A DNA stretch of 64,000 nucleotides from Echinometra lucunter (taxonomy: Eukaryota; Echinodermata; Echinoidea; Camarodonta; Echinometridae): positions 20,348,421-20,412,420 of the forward strand of contig CM057170.1 of NCBI GenBank assembly GCA_029962745.1. The letters are read 5' to 3'. Shown piece after piece: positions 11,261 to 23,561 of the stretch. Both the position numbers and the translations under genes were made by a program. Position 1 is the stretch's first letter. Every line of letters begins with the position of its first letter. The notes beneath the pieces were generated by a model, which worked only from the letters and a program-made list of their open reading frames with translations, was not told the origin of the DNA and did no database searches.

Positions 11261-11300
11261 TAGAGAAAGAGAGGGAGAGAGAGAGAGGGGGGGGGGGGGT
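11205..11300 (+). repeat. (GA)n plus G-run microsatellite
   Basis: An interrupted GA tract is followed by a G run of about 12 bases ending at 11300. Same polarity as the other compound tracts. Confidence 0.9.
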
Positions 11301-11554
11301 GGGAGAGAATGATGCAATGTGTGAACACGGTGTTCGTGAGTATCACGTCCTACCATTGATTAGGCGCAGTGGAATGCAAACCAGGAACGTCTCGGGGGAC
11401 GACATGAAATCGGGTTTTTCGATCGTTTTCAGCTTCTTCAAAGACACTCTGTCAATACCTTTCAAAATGAATCCTAGATTGTCATCATGATCATGGCGTA
11501 TCAAGCAGGGTACAAGCTCAGGATGAATTGTCTTGGCGCTTATGTACCGCTCTC

Positions 11555-11800
11555 TCACAAAATTATTCTCTGATAATGCGGATAATTCAATAACAAAATT
11601 AATATTGCGTTCACAAACTCCGAAATACACAATAGAAATAATCCGCATTGCTTTTCCTTTGCGTTCAAAAAATTCGGAGGATTATTCTGATGCTGCTATA
11701 ATCCTGATAATAGCAGCATCAGAATAATGCGTATTGTTTTACTACCTCTGCAATAATTTTGCAACCAAATGATACTATTATCCGCATTATTGATACTATC
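11555..11800. mobile_element. Foldback element with perfect hairpin
   Basis: Outer arms TGATAATGCGGATAAT (11571-11586) and its inverse near 11776-11792 enclose a perfect 19-bp inverted repeat (arms 11681-11699 and 11710-11728, loop 10 nt). The motif ATAATCCGCAT recurs inside. It fits a small non-autonomous DNA transposon; no target duplication could be fixed. Confidence 0.6.
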
Positions 11801-12961
11801 TTAGTAAGATCTTTTTTTTTCCAGAAATTACGATGTGGCCTACATGTACATAATCGCCGCTATAAGTGCGATTTTCACTTGCTCGATTTGTTTTCTCGCA
11901 AAATATTGATACCTGAAAATTCGTATTCAGGTGAATGACGTCAAGCCCCCTCTGGCAAAATAAATGTTCCCACACGCCCATGGGTGAACCGAGAGTGGGG
12001 GGGGGGGGGGGGTCGCATAAGGCCAAAGTTACATGTATATATCCAGCTATATACGATCATAGTTTTGATCCTTGAAGACAGCAGTGTCGTGGGTCTCTAT
12101 CAAAACAATCCAGACAGTGGAATTTGAATCTATAATGATTCGGTTACATGTTTATCTAGCTTACATCTTACCAGCTATGACATGGTTAAGATACCAAATT
12201 TAATTTTAGACTTCAGGACAATCGCTTGAATTCAACAGCTCATGAAGCTATCCTGGCATGACGCGATTCATTTTGTTTTTCATTATCCTGGAATACATGT
12301 ATCTTCGACACATGTTCGATCAAAATTGAATTGAAAGTAAACCCACGCAGTGTTTTGACTTCATACAGACTCGAGCCTGATTGGTTAAAAATGACATTTT
12401 GTCCGTCCGTGGCATCGATCATTTTATGAATTCCAATTTAAGTTGACGACGAGGGCAACCAATTTTTTTTATCGAATTTCAACACCTTCAGCGATGCCCT
12501 TCACAATGGAACGTAAAATAGCTCAACACAATTCATCAGTTATTATTATTTTTTTTTACAGGACTTCAAACTTTCAGAATTTGTCAAATGTCAGTCCGTG
12601 ACATACCGATCAGGCATTCAGGCTCACTCTAAACATGCTAAAACCTGATGATTCTTCACCATTCGTTGTACCGATTGTCTGTGAGGTGTGGGAATCGTTG
12701 GTGCATGTGGCTTGGGCCTACAATCAATACACCCTGAAATAAATGCACACTTGGAATGATAAAATATTACATGTGTTTCGCCTGTATCCATGTAGTTTTG
12801 AGGGGAATCCCTGACGCCCCACCAAGTTGCATCGCGGCGAAACAAAGTGTACCACACGCATCCCGTATGTGTGTCAGTATTTACAATCAAACCGTTTCAC
12901 CAGCGTGGCATACATTCCCGTGCACCCTTCTAGATCGAATCGAGACGACGCATATTAAAGA

Positions 12962-12996
<35 letters not shown>

Positions 12997-13257
12997 GGAG
13001 AGACGGACGGGTTTGCATGCAACTGCACTCTTGTTTTAAAGGGACATTGCTGGATGGCAATAAATGCTTTAAGTTAACGTAAATCATCAACAACCACTAT
13101 TAATCTGAAATATTTATTGGAAAAACACACCATTAAATGTAATGTCGTTCTGGTATACCTGTGAACATCCAGACAGCTGTCACCTTTTAACCAATATTTT
13201 GAATGGAACGAATACCTCGTTATTTTTCAGGTCCGAATTTTTCATCTCTCATATATC
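11801..13257. other. No gene; G run and GA tract
   Basis: A G run at about 11997-12012 and a GA microsatellite at about 12958-12995. A 108-codon plus frame at 12756-13082 includes the GA tract and has no support as an exon. Confidence 0.4.
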
Positions 13258-13392
13258 TGGGTGGTAAATGCAGATTAATGCCGACAGCCTAATGGCATTC
13301 AATGTGCTGCCGGGTCTCGACCCTACGACCTTCGTATCTCATGAAAAGTATTTGACTTCGACAACTCCACCACGTCTCGTCTGCCTTAGATA
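13258..13392 (-). repeat. Degenerate tRNA-derived SINE fragment
   Basis: On the minus strand, TGGTGGAGTTG (13372-13362) fits an A box and GGGTCGAGACC (13323-13313) is a one-mismatch B box. The boxes are spaced as in a tRNA head. The following body is not clearly related to the other SINEs here. Confidence 0.45.
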
Positions 13393-14966
13393 TGAACTCA
13401 TCTTAGACCCGGTTCTACACATAGTAATCATGCGCACGAAATCGATCGTAATTATTGAGGATTAAGCAACTAAGAGTCACGCTGTTATCAATGTTCGTAT
13501 CTTGTGCAAATGGGGTCATGTTTATGGTCTAAGCGAGGAAGCCTTTGGCATGTTAATGCACCCACAGGTAATCTTAAGCCCACACATAATGTATACGACA
13601 GCTAAGGATCTCATTACTTCTCAGAACCACAAAACCCGGGTTATTTTGTATTCTAGTCCGGATTTATGCGGATGGGAAGGTACGCAAACATGTGATTTCT
13701 AGAAAGAAGACAGTTGCATTTCCATTTTTATTAGAAATTTAAGCAGAAAAAGGTAAAGGCACACATATCCAGAAAATCCTCATGAATAGTAGGCCAACCG
13801 TATACCATTCGCATGTTAGGCCTCAGGGTAGTACAAAATATATTCAGAAACACGTCTCGAAAAAAAAAAAATGTACGAGCTTTCTTTGCGAGTAAACGGG
13901 TTTAGAAAATAAAAAGAAATACAACACATTTCTTACCCAATGTAGGCTACCCAAGGGCGTAACCACGCGTCGGTTCCCGAAGGGCGGGGGGGGGGGGGGG
14001 GGGGGGGGGGGGAGGGGGTGGCGACGGCCGGGTCGCATCAAATTAATGTCGGATTAATACTGTGCATTACGGACCCAAAATTTCTATGAATACATTGCCC
14101 CCCCCCGTCCCCCTCAATTCTAAAGACGATTTAACACCCATGCCCATAGTTTTTATGATGCTTCAGGGCCTCTGACAAAAAACATCACTTTTCTATCACG
14201 CTTGGGGCCTACTTTGCCACATGCTGCCGACTTTGTTTGTCAGCTCGTTATATTGCAGGAAAGTGGCTAAATAAAGATGGTTTTATTTGAAAACGCTCGG
14301 GAAGTCATATTCACTTAGGTATGCCACTGTCAAGGCCTTATTATCCTTTACCAAGCCAAGGAAAGATAAAGTAGATCGGAATACATTTCACCTCTACTCT
14401 TATGAGTGGCGTAGCGAGCGGGGTCTAGCGGATACGCCCCCATGGAATGATATGAGAAAAGATAGTTACCATGGTAAGAGAGAGGTAGAGAGTTAAGAGG
14501 TTGAGGAGGAAAGGAGGAGGGAGGATGTAACTTATAATGAAATGACAGATCACCATCTGCGATAATAGGGACCCACCTCTCCTCTCATGGCACCAGTGCG
14601 CCCCCTCTCCTCCAAATGGCTGAACCCAGCTCACGGTACGCCCCCAATTCTCATGATAACATTGAGGAGCTGATTACAGCAGTTGACTTTTCTCGGCAGT
14701 TATGGATGGTACGTGTCAAGGCAGACTAGGGGAGAAAGCCCACCGAGAAAAACAGTTAATTGCGCCCGGGTTCTCAGGGGAGGACATAATTGCCTTTCTC
14801 GCTCGCTATCGCAAGACAAGCAACGGTCTTGTCGCTGTCTCGTTTAGTCCCACGTGTAATAAGAAACGAGGAGTAATGCATCTGTGTAGGACGTAACTAC
14901 TCTCTTCCCTGTGTCTATATTTACTCCTCAAACATCATCCCCTTTCACTCATTCCTTGAAAAACAA
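13393..14966. other. No gene; long G run
   Basis: A 27-base G run at 13986-14012, a C run near 14098-14106 and an old GGCGTA(A/G)C-type repeat near 13953 and 14407. No exon could be supported. Confidence 0.4.
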
Positions 14967-15298
14967 GGGGGTGTTTCATAAAGCTGTTCGTAAAGTTACA
15001 CATGACTTTACGAACGACTTGGATATGAAGTGCTAAATGGGATGCCCAAAGTTTTTTTTAAACATTTAAACAAAGTGTGACTGCCTTTCCCATTATCTCA
15101 GTTAAATTGTGGCAAAAAATATACTTCCCAATAAAAGTGTTTGTAAACAATAGTAATACATGTATTAATATACGCGTGCATATTTTACTTTTCACTGATA
15201 CGATTCATAATGCTTGAGAATCCCATTTGGCTTGGCATATTGTAGTCGTTCTTAAAGTCATTCGTATAACTTTACGGACAGCATTATGAAACACCCCC
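14967..15298. mobile_element. Long-TIR MITE, GGGGGTGTTTCAT ends
   Basis: The left arm begins GGGGGTGTTTCATAAAGCTG and the right arm is its near-perfect inverse. Similarity extends over roughly 65 bp per arm through GTAAAGTTA, ATGACTTTA and GAACGACT. The interior is about 200 bp, AT-rich and non-coding. Flanks are AA on both sides, too short to fix the superfamily. Confidence 0.75.
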
Positions 15299-17080
15299 AA
15301 GTCGCTTTGAAAGTATTTATACTCTCGCTTTCGTGACATATCGATAAAAACGCTACCTCCCTCGTTTTCCTTTTCCATTTACTTTTACTCTTCCACTTTC
15401 ATCATTCTGTTTCATTTATTCTTTAAAGAAGGTCACTCGATGTGTACACTCATGGCAGAATGATATCAAAGGAAAGAGACACCCTCAAGTCAATTAGTTT
15501 TTTTTTTTTTTTTTAATCAAAGCTTATAGAGAATAAACAGATCAGCGATTTTTTTTTTTTAAATCGGACGGATAATAAGAAAGCTACATGTATCTGCCTA
15601 TACGATTTTTTCTTCTGTTTTTGACACTTCCATAGATATTGGTATATGATAAAGAGTGGGGGGCTTTGGTCTCGTACATGGGGGGGAGGGGGATAGGAAC
15701 GGATCTTGTTTAAAAGGCAATGAATGTAGTGACAGGAAGAGGGATATAAGGTAGAGGGTCGCGCAATTTTTATTCTTTTATTCTCCCCCTCTCCCTTTAT
15801 CTCTCTTTACCATTGTTTTGTTATTTAATCGAAGGAGGGAACAAGGGTCTAGTGCCCCCACACATATATTACTTTACATGCTGAACATGACACTCTGAAG
15901 ATGTGTCAAACAGTATTGGCAAATCCAAAAGTCCATTAAGACAAAAGTCAGAAGTTGATTTTTTTTGGGTTATAGTTGATAAATATCAGGACAATGAATT
16001 CCTTATAGATATTCATTTCTGTAACTCCGATTTCTTGCACATTAATTATGAATAACTTTATTAAAGTTGTTTATATTCAAATAAGCGCAAGCCCATTATT
16101 TTCTTCTTTAGTATTGGTATATTTTTACCGTGATATAAACTCTGTAAACTTCGATTCTGCGGGGGGGGGGGGGGGGGGTGAGAGAACGGGGGCAAAGGGG
16201 TAGTCTCCTCTGTGATTACGGGAGTAAAAATCGTTTTCACTTCTAGTTTTTTGTTTTTTGTTTTTTGTTTGTTTTTGCTTTCGATGTGATCAGTGCGGTT
16301 CCTGCCGCCCTCCAAAATAGTTATTTCCTTGGCTATGCACGGCCTTTAATATCTCAGAAATCATTCTCGTCATGCCAAACACGTCCGAAGAATGTGATGA
16401 CATTTGGAATTTGGGTTCTTGGAATCTCGTATTCTGGGTCAGTTCGTATTTATGCCAAAAAAAACAACAACATTCGTAGAAGAGTTTCAGAATGTGAGTG
16501 CATTATGACGAGCATGACGAGTGAGCGATAGATTTAATGTCTGCTGGGAAAGCGGTCAGTCATTTAGGTCATGTGATCAATCTATACCTCAATAAAATGA
16601 GTAATCATGAAATTTCAAAGTTTTTTTCAGTAATAAAAAAAAATTAAATACACTGATTCTATAAACTATTTTTCGACCACCAAATTACCCAACAGAAGAT
16701 CAAACCTTCACTTATCAATAAATACACAACGGCACGAGTTTGAGGAGAAGGGGGGGGGGGTATGTACTGAAGCAAAGGAACAAACTCTTCGTATATAGGA
16801 ACTAAATAGGTTACAATTTCGACAAGGGACGACAGCCTCATTATTATGTAAGTCTACTGAAAGGGTTGTCATCGTATCTTTTTTTTTTTTTACCTTAAAA
16901 AGGTAAAAATACCACTATTTGTTTTCGCTATATACCCATAGAATCAATAATTGCTGGCATTTTATTTCGGAGTTATTGCATTGCTGGCATTTTGTTTCGG
17001 AGTTATGAACCAGAATATACTTTGCACGCTCCTCGTTCCCTAAATTTTGAAATAACTATATATCATTTTATAATCTCCCT
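15299..17080. other. No gene; T and G runs
   Basis: Homopolymer T runs near 15500 and 15550, and G runs near 16160 and 16750. Plus-strand text at 16265-16531 is open but unsupported. Confidence 0.4.
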
Positions 17081-17082
17081 TA

Positions 17083-17313
17083 CACTCTTGAAAATTCCGG
17101 GTCAGACTGAACCGGAAAATAGTCCATTGGGGCCACACTCCATTCCGGGTCAAAAATGACCCGGAATAGGGTCATGAAGACTTGTTTCTGGGTCACATTT
17201 GACCTTATTCCAGGTCATTTTTACTCTATTCCGGGTCATTTTTGACCCGGAATGGACTGTGACCCCAACGGACCATTTTCCGGGTCAAGTCTGACTCGGA
17301 ATTTTTAAGAGTG
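17083..17313. mobile_element. MITE family 2 copy A (palindromic)
   Basis: CACTCTTGAAAATTCCGGGTC at the left is mirrored by GACTCGGAATTTTTAAGAGTG at the right, with TA on both sides (17081-17082 and 17314-17315). The interior is largely palindromic around repeated TTCCGGGTCA/TGACCCGGAA. No coding capacity. A TA duplication suggests Tc1/mariner-type mobilisation. Confidence 0.8.
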
Positions 17314-17315
17314 TA

Positions 17316-18842
17316 CAAGAGAGAAAACAAATAGGTAATGTACCCCCTGTAAAGGGGTAAGTTCTGAAGACTCATTTTTAAATATTTTACTTCACTTTAC
17401 AAGGATTAAAAGCCAGCAAGAATACTTCATTTATTTTTCAAAAAGTTTTTATGCCACTTGAGTGGCAAAACATTCCTGTACGGATAGAAAATCGGGTTCC
17501 TTTTGAACGCTGGCTTATCCGATAAGAAAGAAAATAATAATCGGATATGACGAACGAGTCGCGGCGGTACGGGATTGGCGCCACTCGATCATACAGCTCA
17601 AACCTTTCTTCACTCGAGTGTAATGCCGCATATCGTCATACTCGCACAAGTATCAATGTAATCATCTTCCTTTCTCTGTGGCTATTTACTTCTCAAATAT
17701 GATATATTCTCCACTGATTCGAGGAGACAGCGATTTGGCAAATATCGGAGGCGTACCGGTAAGTTTTCTTTTTCAAAAGTTGATTTGCGACTTGGCAATA
17801 TCTTTTTGATCAGGCTTACGATTAATCAAATTCTTTTGCGCCAACATATTTTTTCCAAGAGCGGGATATTACATTTGTTGTCGGCGGCATGTTAGGCAGT
17901 CTCTATCAAAGGAAAGGGGAGGGGAACTCTTGAATTGTTATTTTCGACACCAAGGTCGTATACCATCTAAAACTGGGTAAAATTTGCTGTGAGTATAATC
18001 ATGCATCCCCCCAAAAAATAATAATTAAAATAAAAAATAAAGAAAAGTAAAGGAAAAAAAAATAGTGATTTTTTTTTTTTAAACCCAACTTGGGTAACTT
18101 GAATATTTTTTCCAGTTTTGACTATTGCTGGACAAAATTTCAACCCATGGCAAGTGGCGTTAAGTAATTGCCCCAGATTGGTCGGACACATATTTACCGA
18201 ATGTTTATTAGTGTCATAATGATACTTTATCAGATTACTGCGCAGTGGAGGATAATGGCATGTGTAGGTAGACTGGTTAAAAAAAAAAGAACATTTAAGA
18301 AGAAATGGGAGTGCAGAAACAAAAGTACCCGAGTTAAGTTCAGGAAATTTTAATTTCTATCATCCTATCGTCCTAGTTATGTATCTGACCTCCCCCATCT
18401 TCGACATTCAATGCAGACATTGGGGGAAAAGCCACACTACATAATTATTATCAGAGTGCATTTCGCAAAGTGGTAAGTGATGCCTGCATCGTGACAGTTT
18501 TTGCACGCATCCGTGCGTGCGACATCCATTATAGACTTCATCATCCGTTCCAAGATAAATGTTTTGAAATCAAGCATGATTTCAGAGTTGATGATGTGGG
18601 TGGTGAGGTATTTGCTGGGACATAGGTCGAACTATATATACGACTTGAAATGTCACGACTCGTGTTGGTAGAGATAGGACAATTTCTGAAGTGACATTTT
18701 GAGATATCGCATATTGCGTTAAAGGCATGGGGCAGTGCACGGAAGAAGCCCCGACGAGCAGATTCTGAATACAGTAAGACCGAAACCATTAGATAAATGA
18801 ATAAGTAAATAGAACAAACGTAGACAAAAACAAAAGTATGAA
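17316..18842. other. No gene recognised
   Basis: AT-rich DNA with T runs and a short GC-richer patch near 17550-17620. No supported exon. Confidence 0.35.
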
Positions 18843-18843
18843 T

Positions 18844-18895
<52 letters not shown>

Positions 18896-18896
18896 G

Positions 18897-18940
<44 letters not shown>

Positions 18941-18955
18941 GCTGCTACAATGTAA

Positions 18956-18987
<32 letters not shown>

Positions 18988-19013
18988 TTGCTACTACTAC
19001 TACTACTACTACT
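18843..19013 (+). repeat. (TAC)n microsatellite
   Basis: About 170 bases of TAC with few interruptions. Frames through it read poly-Tyr or poly-Leu (plus) and poly-Ser or poly-Val (minus) and are not genes. Confidence 0.95.
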
Positions 19014-19915
19014 AGTGATGATGATAGTGATGATGATGAAAAAGACAAATGATGATAATAACAATAACAACAACTGCAATAATAAAAACAAAAATGAAAA
19101 TGTTAATGACAAAAGTACACTTGCAAAGTTTAAGTTGCATATTCAAAAATTGAAAGAAAAAAAAAAGCGGCAAGAGAAAACTACTCTAAATTATCTAAAT
19201 TATCGCAAATTGGAAAATATTTTCACAAACATGACAGTGAACATTTTTAAATGCGAAAATGGGAAATACTGAAATAATGAGAAATTAATTCGTGTCTCTA
19301 TGAGATGACAAGATGTCGTCACAGATTCACTCTCTCGACAGCATCCTAAACAATGAAGTTCACTCGGAAAAGCGCGATATAGAATGCAGGAAGAATCATG
19401 CTGTAGAATTGGAGAATGACCAAAATATGAAAAAAGTAGAATCTCTCATTTTGAAACAAGATTTCAATGTCTTGTGCCTACTTTAAAGATGATACTGGAG
19501 GTTGCCGAGGATTTATTTTGGCTCAAAATCAGCGACTTTAGAATATCTACATGATCTAGAACGAAACGTCAGCCGTCGCGAACTTTGATTTGTATTACAC
19601 TAGGTATTTTGCAGATGACAGTCGATTGTTGAGGAGAACACAAAGAAACGATTTATTTGAATAAATTTTAAAAAACCCTATCATCCGCAATCTTCCTCAA
19701 AAGAACAAAAACAAACAAACAAACAGAAATACACAAACACACAAAACATGAAAATCTTATCACGAGATTCAGATGATCTTCTTTGCTTGTTACGTGTTTG
19801 TTTTTGTTTGTTTATTTGATTGAATCATGGAACAGACACAAGAGGAATAAATGAGAACAAGCAGAAGCAAACAGGACAAATCGCCCAACACAAAATCTAG
19901 ATTATTCACATTTAC
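19014..19915. other. No gene recognised
   Basis: AT-rich sequence following the TAC tract, with short GAT and AAC repeats. Nothing else is recognised. Confidence 0.35.
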
Positions 19916-19919
19916 TTAC

Positions 19920-20060
19920 CCTAGAAGCGCAAAGTATATTCACCACGTAATAGGCATCAATCGAGGAAATAACCGATGTTCGTCTTGTATCCGTTGTTCG
20001 TCAGTGGGATTGTTACGGAGTACGGTTCCACGTATGACCGTCGTCGTCAGTAGTTAGCAC
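19920..20060 (-). other. Possible non-coding first exon
   Basis: On the minus strand, a CpG-richer stretch ends at CTTCTAGG followed by a strong donor GTAAGTAA (from 19919). It could be a 5' untranslated exon of a minus-strand gene; the MS4A-like exon about 16 kb downstream has an acceptor and needs one. No TATA box or initiator is evident. Purely suggestive. Confidence 0.2.
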
Positions 20061-20503
20061 TCGAGTGTGATGAACTAACGAAACGACGATAAATTTAATG
20101 TATTACCCGCGCTTTCAAATGGTTGGAGAGATCGTCTGCGCGGTGGCGCTCACGTGCTTCTCATCGTTGACGGAAGGTTGCTTTTGTTGTTGTTTTTAGT
20201 TTTTACGGCGCTGTCGTTCAAAATATGAACATGAATACGCCATCTCAGTTGCGTTGTTAGGAATAAGCCTTTATGTATTACTTGTTACCACTGTTCGTCA
20301 TTTTTATTTGGTTCTCTTGCAAGTCATCGGAGGCCGTTGTTGAGGCTGTGTTGACGTCATGATATTCGTTTGAAATAATAGTGGAGCACTGCTGTTTCAA
20401 ACCTAGGAGAGAGAGAGAGAGAGAGAGAAAGAGAAGGAGAGTGCGTGAGACAGAGCAGAAAGAGAGGGGAAAATAAGAGATAGGAAAGTTGAAAGGGGGA
20501 GGG

Positions 20504-20544
<41 letters not shown>

Positions 20545-21185
20545 GACATCATTCTGGTCTAATATTGGGAACGACCTTTAGCGTCACCATTAGAAAGACA
20601 CACCTCAGTTTCGAGCCAAATATCAGCATGATTAGGGAATAGGGCTCTGGGAATAACAGGAAGCCAGTGCCCCTTGTAAACCAAAGTGACATATCCTAAG
20701 AAAAATCAAATGTTCCCCATATTAAGAAGTTTTGTCCAAAAAATTTACACAAAAAAGGATGTGATAAAACCCTTTTCAGTTTGCCAGGAAGTGTTCAGAA
20801 TCGTTTCCTATCCCTCCCGTATGGACCCTGAGTCCTGCAACTCCAGTAAACTTGCATGATTAATGCGAGTTTTTCATTTTCTGCAGAGAGTGTGAATGTA
20901 TCCTGCATTGAGTTCACCTCGTGTCAGCACACTTTCTTCTTTACGTAATCGATCCGGAGTCAAACGATCGGAAATTGATTCAACCTTCTCCTCGGAAGAA
21001 AGGTGATCATGACCTAAATTCAATATTCAGATGAAAAACTTCATTCCGTGCAATCATCAAGCAATGCTCAGCTGCATGAATGGCAATCAATTTTTCTGCT
21101 TCAAGGAAATGGACCGCGAGATGATGTGATGCGACCGGCGAAGAAAGAAAGAAAGAAAGAAAAAACTTTTAATGCTATACAGTGC
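20061..21185. other. No gene; GA microsatellites
   Basis: GA tracts at about 20406-20428 and 20507-20541. No supported gene. Confidence 0.4.
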
Positions 21186-21230
21186 CGTACTGAATGGGGG
21201 GGGGGGGGGGCAATGGGGGCAAGTGCCCCA

Positions 21231-22190
21231 GGCGGCACTTTGAGGGGGTGCAAAAAGCGAAAAAAAATAAGAAAAGAAAAAAAGGAAAATGAAGAAAAAT
21301 AATATATTTTCAAGGATTTTGCACCCCCCTTGGCAGGGTAAATGCATCAGGAACAGAATTTTTGAGGGTTAAAGTGCAAATTTTTTCTAAAGCTCGGTCC
21401 CTTTGCCCCCTCGCATTATCATTTCCTCTCAGAATCTCACAATTTCGCGCCCCTATAATAGTTCTTAAACAAGCTTTTAAAAAGAGGTTAAGAATTTTTG
21501 AGAAAGTGATGCAAATTGTCGTTGTTTTGCTCGCTGTCATGTAGGTTTTATCTGCCTCTTGCTAAATTCTGCTCCCCCAGTGTTGCCCGATACAGCATTT
21601 GCAAAGGTTAAACATTTGAAAGAAATCTAACATCTAATGATGGCGGCACTTTAGAGGGGGCGCAAAAGACGCAAGAGACAAAGATTAAGGAGAAAATGAA
21701 GGAAAATCTTAATCTTTATTAGGAATATGCGCTCCTTCCCCAATTGGCAGGGTAAATGCATTAGAAATAAGAGGGTTTTTTTGAGGGTTTAAAATGCCAT
21801 AAAATGCCTCATTCTTTCTACTTCTCGGTTGCTTTGCCCTCGCATGAATATATTTCCTTCAGGATATCACGGGCTTTTTTAAAGGGGGTTCAGAGTTTTA
21901 AAAATAATGGTGCAGTTGCCGTTGCTTTGGTCGCTCATCTGCCGCTCGCTAAATACTGCGCCCCAGTATAATGCAGCATCTAAATTTTGTGTCGCCTTGC
22001 TGTTTAAATCAGGCCTCGGCTATTTCTCAAGGGTTTTCGTTTATTTTACTCCCAATTTTAAAACTGAGAAAATAGAAAATAATTTTTTATTAAAATCTAA
22101 TTTCGATGTTCTCTACCGTTCAATTTCAGTGGTCAATTGCCAAATTTCCTGGGTAAATGCGCAAGAAATTGCGTTTTTACGGATTAAATT
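21231..22190 (+). repeat. Tandem duplication, unit about 411 bp
   Basis: GGCGGCACTTTGAG at 21231 recurs as GGCGGCACTTTAGAG at 21642. Between them shared blocks follow in the same order (GGCAGGGTAAATGCAT, GAGGGTT, TTTGCCC-CTCGCAT, TGCCGTTG/TGTCGTTG, CTCGCTAAAT). A third, eroded unit follows from about 22015 (GGGTAAATGCGCAAGAAAT). A G run at 21196-21210 precedes it. No protein frame is conserved between the copies. Confidence 0.75.
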
Positions 22191-22356
22191 TCTAATGTCC
22201 AACCACGAATTACTGTAAAAACAAGGCACATGATAAGGATGGTAATCATCCATGATAACATATTTAACGTTAAGGAATTTGTGACATTAAGCCGGGGGGG
22301 GGGGGGGGGCAATGACCATTTACTCTCGCCACTTCTTCATGTTCACTTTCTGGCAG
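22191..22356. other. Spacer with G run
   Basis: Short spacer containing a G run at about 22293-22309, upstream of the nested transposon. Confidence 0.35.
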
Positions 22357-22803
22357 TAAGGCTATGGTCACAAAAGAGAGCGGCGACCGACCGATTTGCA
22401 GCCTGCTAGGGCGCCGCTGGAATTTAGGCATCGCCCAACGATTTTTGGAGAAGTCGAGCGGACTCTAGTAGTAGTAGTAGTAGTATTTATTTCCGTATAA
22501 AAAGCATAAAAAACAAAATATACGAAGGATTGCCCACATTCAGCTAAACCAACATGGGAAAGCTGGTCTTCCGTGGGGTCCGGAACAGATACATAAATAA
22601 AGACATAACATAAACGGTGTAAAACAAACATAAGTAAAACAATTAAACATAAGAGCAAATCAATAAATCGGATTATCGACAAGAAAACGTACAACATAAC
22701 AAGAGAAGTGAGAAGAACAAAGGAATAAAATAATAAAACAAAACTGGAAAATCCTATAAGGGGGCGTGGGGGGGGGGGGGGGGGGGAGAGGGGGGACCAT
22801 GTG

Positions 22804-23538
22804 CTACAGTTCTACAATCTTAGATTTGAATATATTAATACTGGTTGATGACTTGATATGAGGAGGAAGTGCGTTGTAGGCTTTTGCATTTCTATATTTG
22901 AATGATCTTTTGAGATAATTTGTTCTTGGTTTGGGTAGTTTTATTTTAGCTCCAATGCGGGAAGGGTAGGAATGGGTTATCAACTCAAATTCATTTCGTA
23001 GATATTTGGGGGTTAGATTATTCATAATTTTATACATGAGGACAAGGGAATGGTCATTTCTTCTTTTTTCCAAGAGTTGCCAATTAAGGGAATTATGCAT
23101 TTCTAGACCAGAGACATGAGATTCAGGTTTAATTTTAAATATGATACGTCCTGCCCTATTTTGTAATTTTTGGAGGCGATCGGTGTATTTCTTAAAAGTT
23201 GCACTGTAAATAACGTCATCGTAATCAAAATACGGAATGATAAGTGATTTATATATTAATTTCAGTATCGATTCCCTGAGGAATCGCCTTAGTCTTCCCA
23301 GAGAGCCAACCATTTGACCAATTTTCTTTAACATATTATCTATATGTAAATTCCAGTTCAGGTATTCATCGACTAAAACGCCAAGGTATTTAACCTGATG
23401 AACTTGTTCTATTGGGATGTTATTCAATAAAACTCGGAGGACATTCTGCTTGGATATCAAGTAGTTGCTTCCGATGAGCATGCAAACTGTTTTTTGACAG
23501 TTGACACTTAATTTGTTTTGGCACATCCAGTAATACAT
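22804..23538 (-). pseudogene. LINE ORF C-terminal half (frameshifted)
   Basis: This 244-codon frame continues the reverse transcriptase gene after the frameshift. Near its start are CQNKLSVNCQKT and KYLGVLVDEYLNW, the region after the active site. Further on are IPYFDYDDVIY, LQKLQNRAGRII and a tail with SFKYRNAKAYNALPPHIK, all typical of the thumb and C-terminal domain of CR1/Jockey-like LINEs. The Met at 23538 is internal to the family alignment, not a true start. The stop at 22804 is likely the genuine end. Confidence 0.85.
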
Positions 23539-23561
23539 ATTTTCTAAGTCTGAGTTAAAAG

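Noticed and set aside
18719..19272. Long frames of poly-Tyr, poly-Leu, poly-Ser or poly-Val
   Set aside because: Produced by the (TAC)n microsatellite on both strands; no non-repeat coding sequence is attached.
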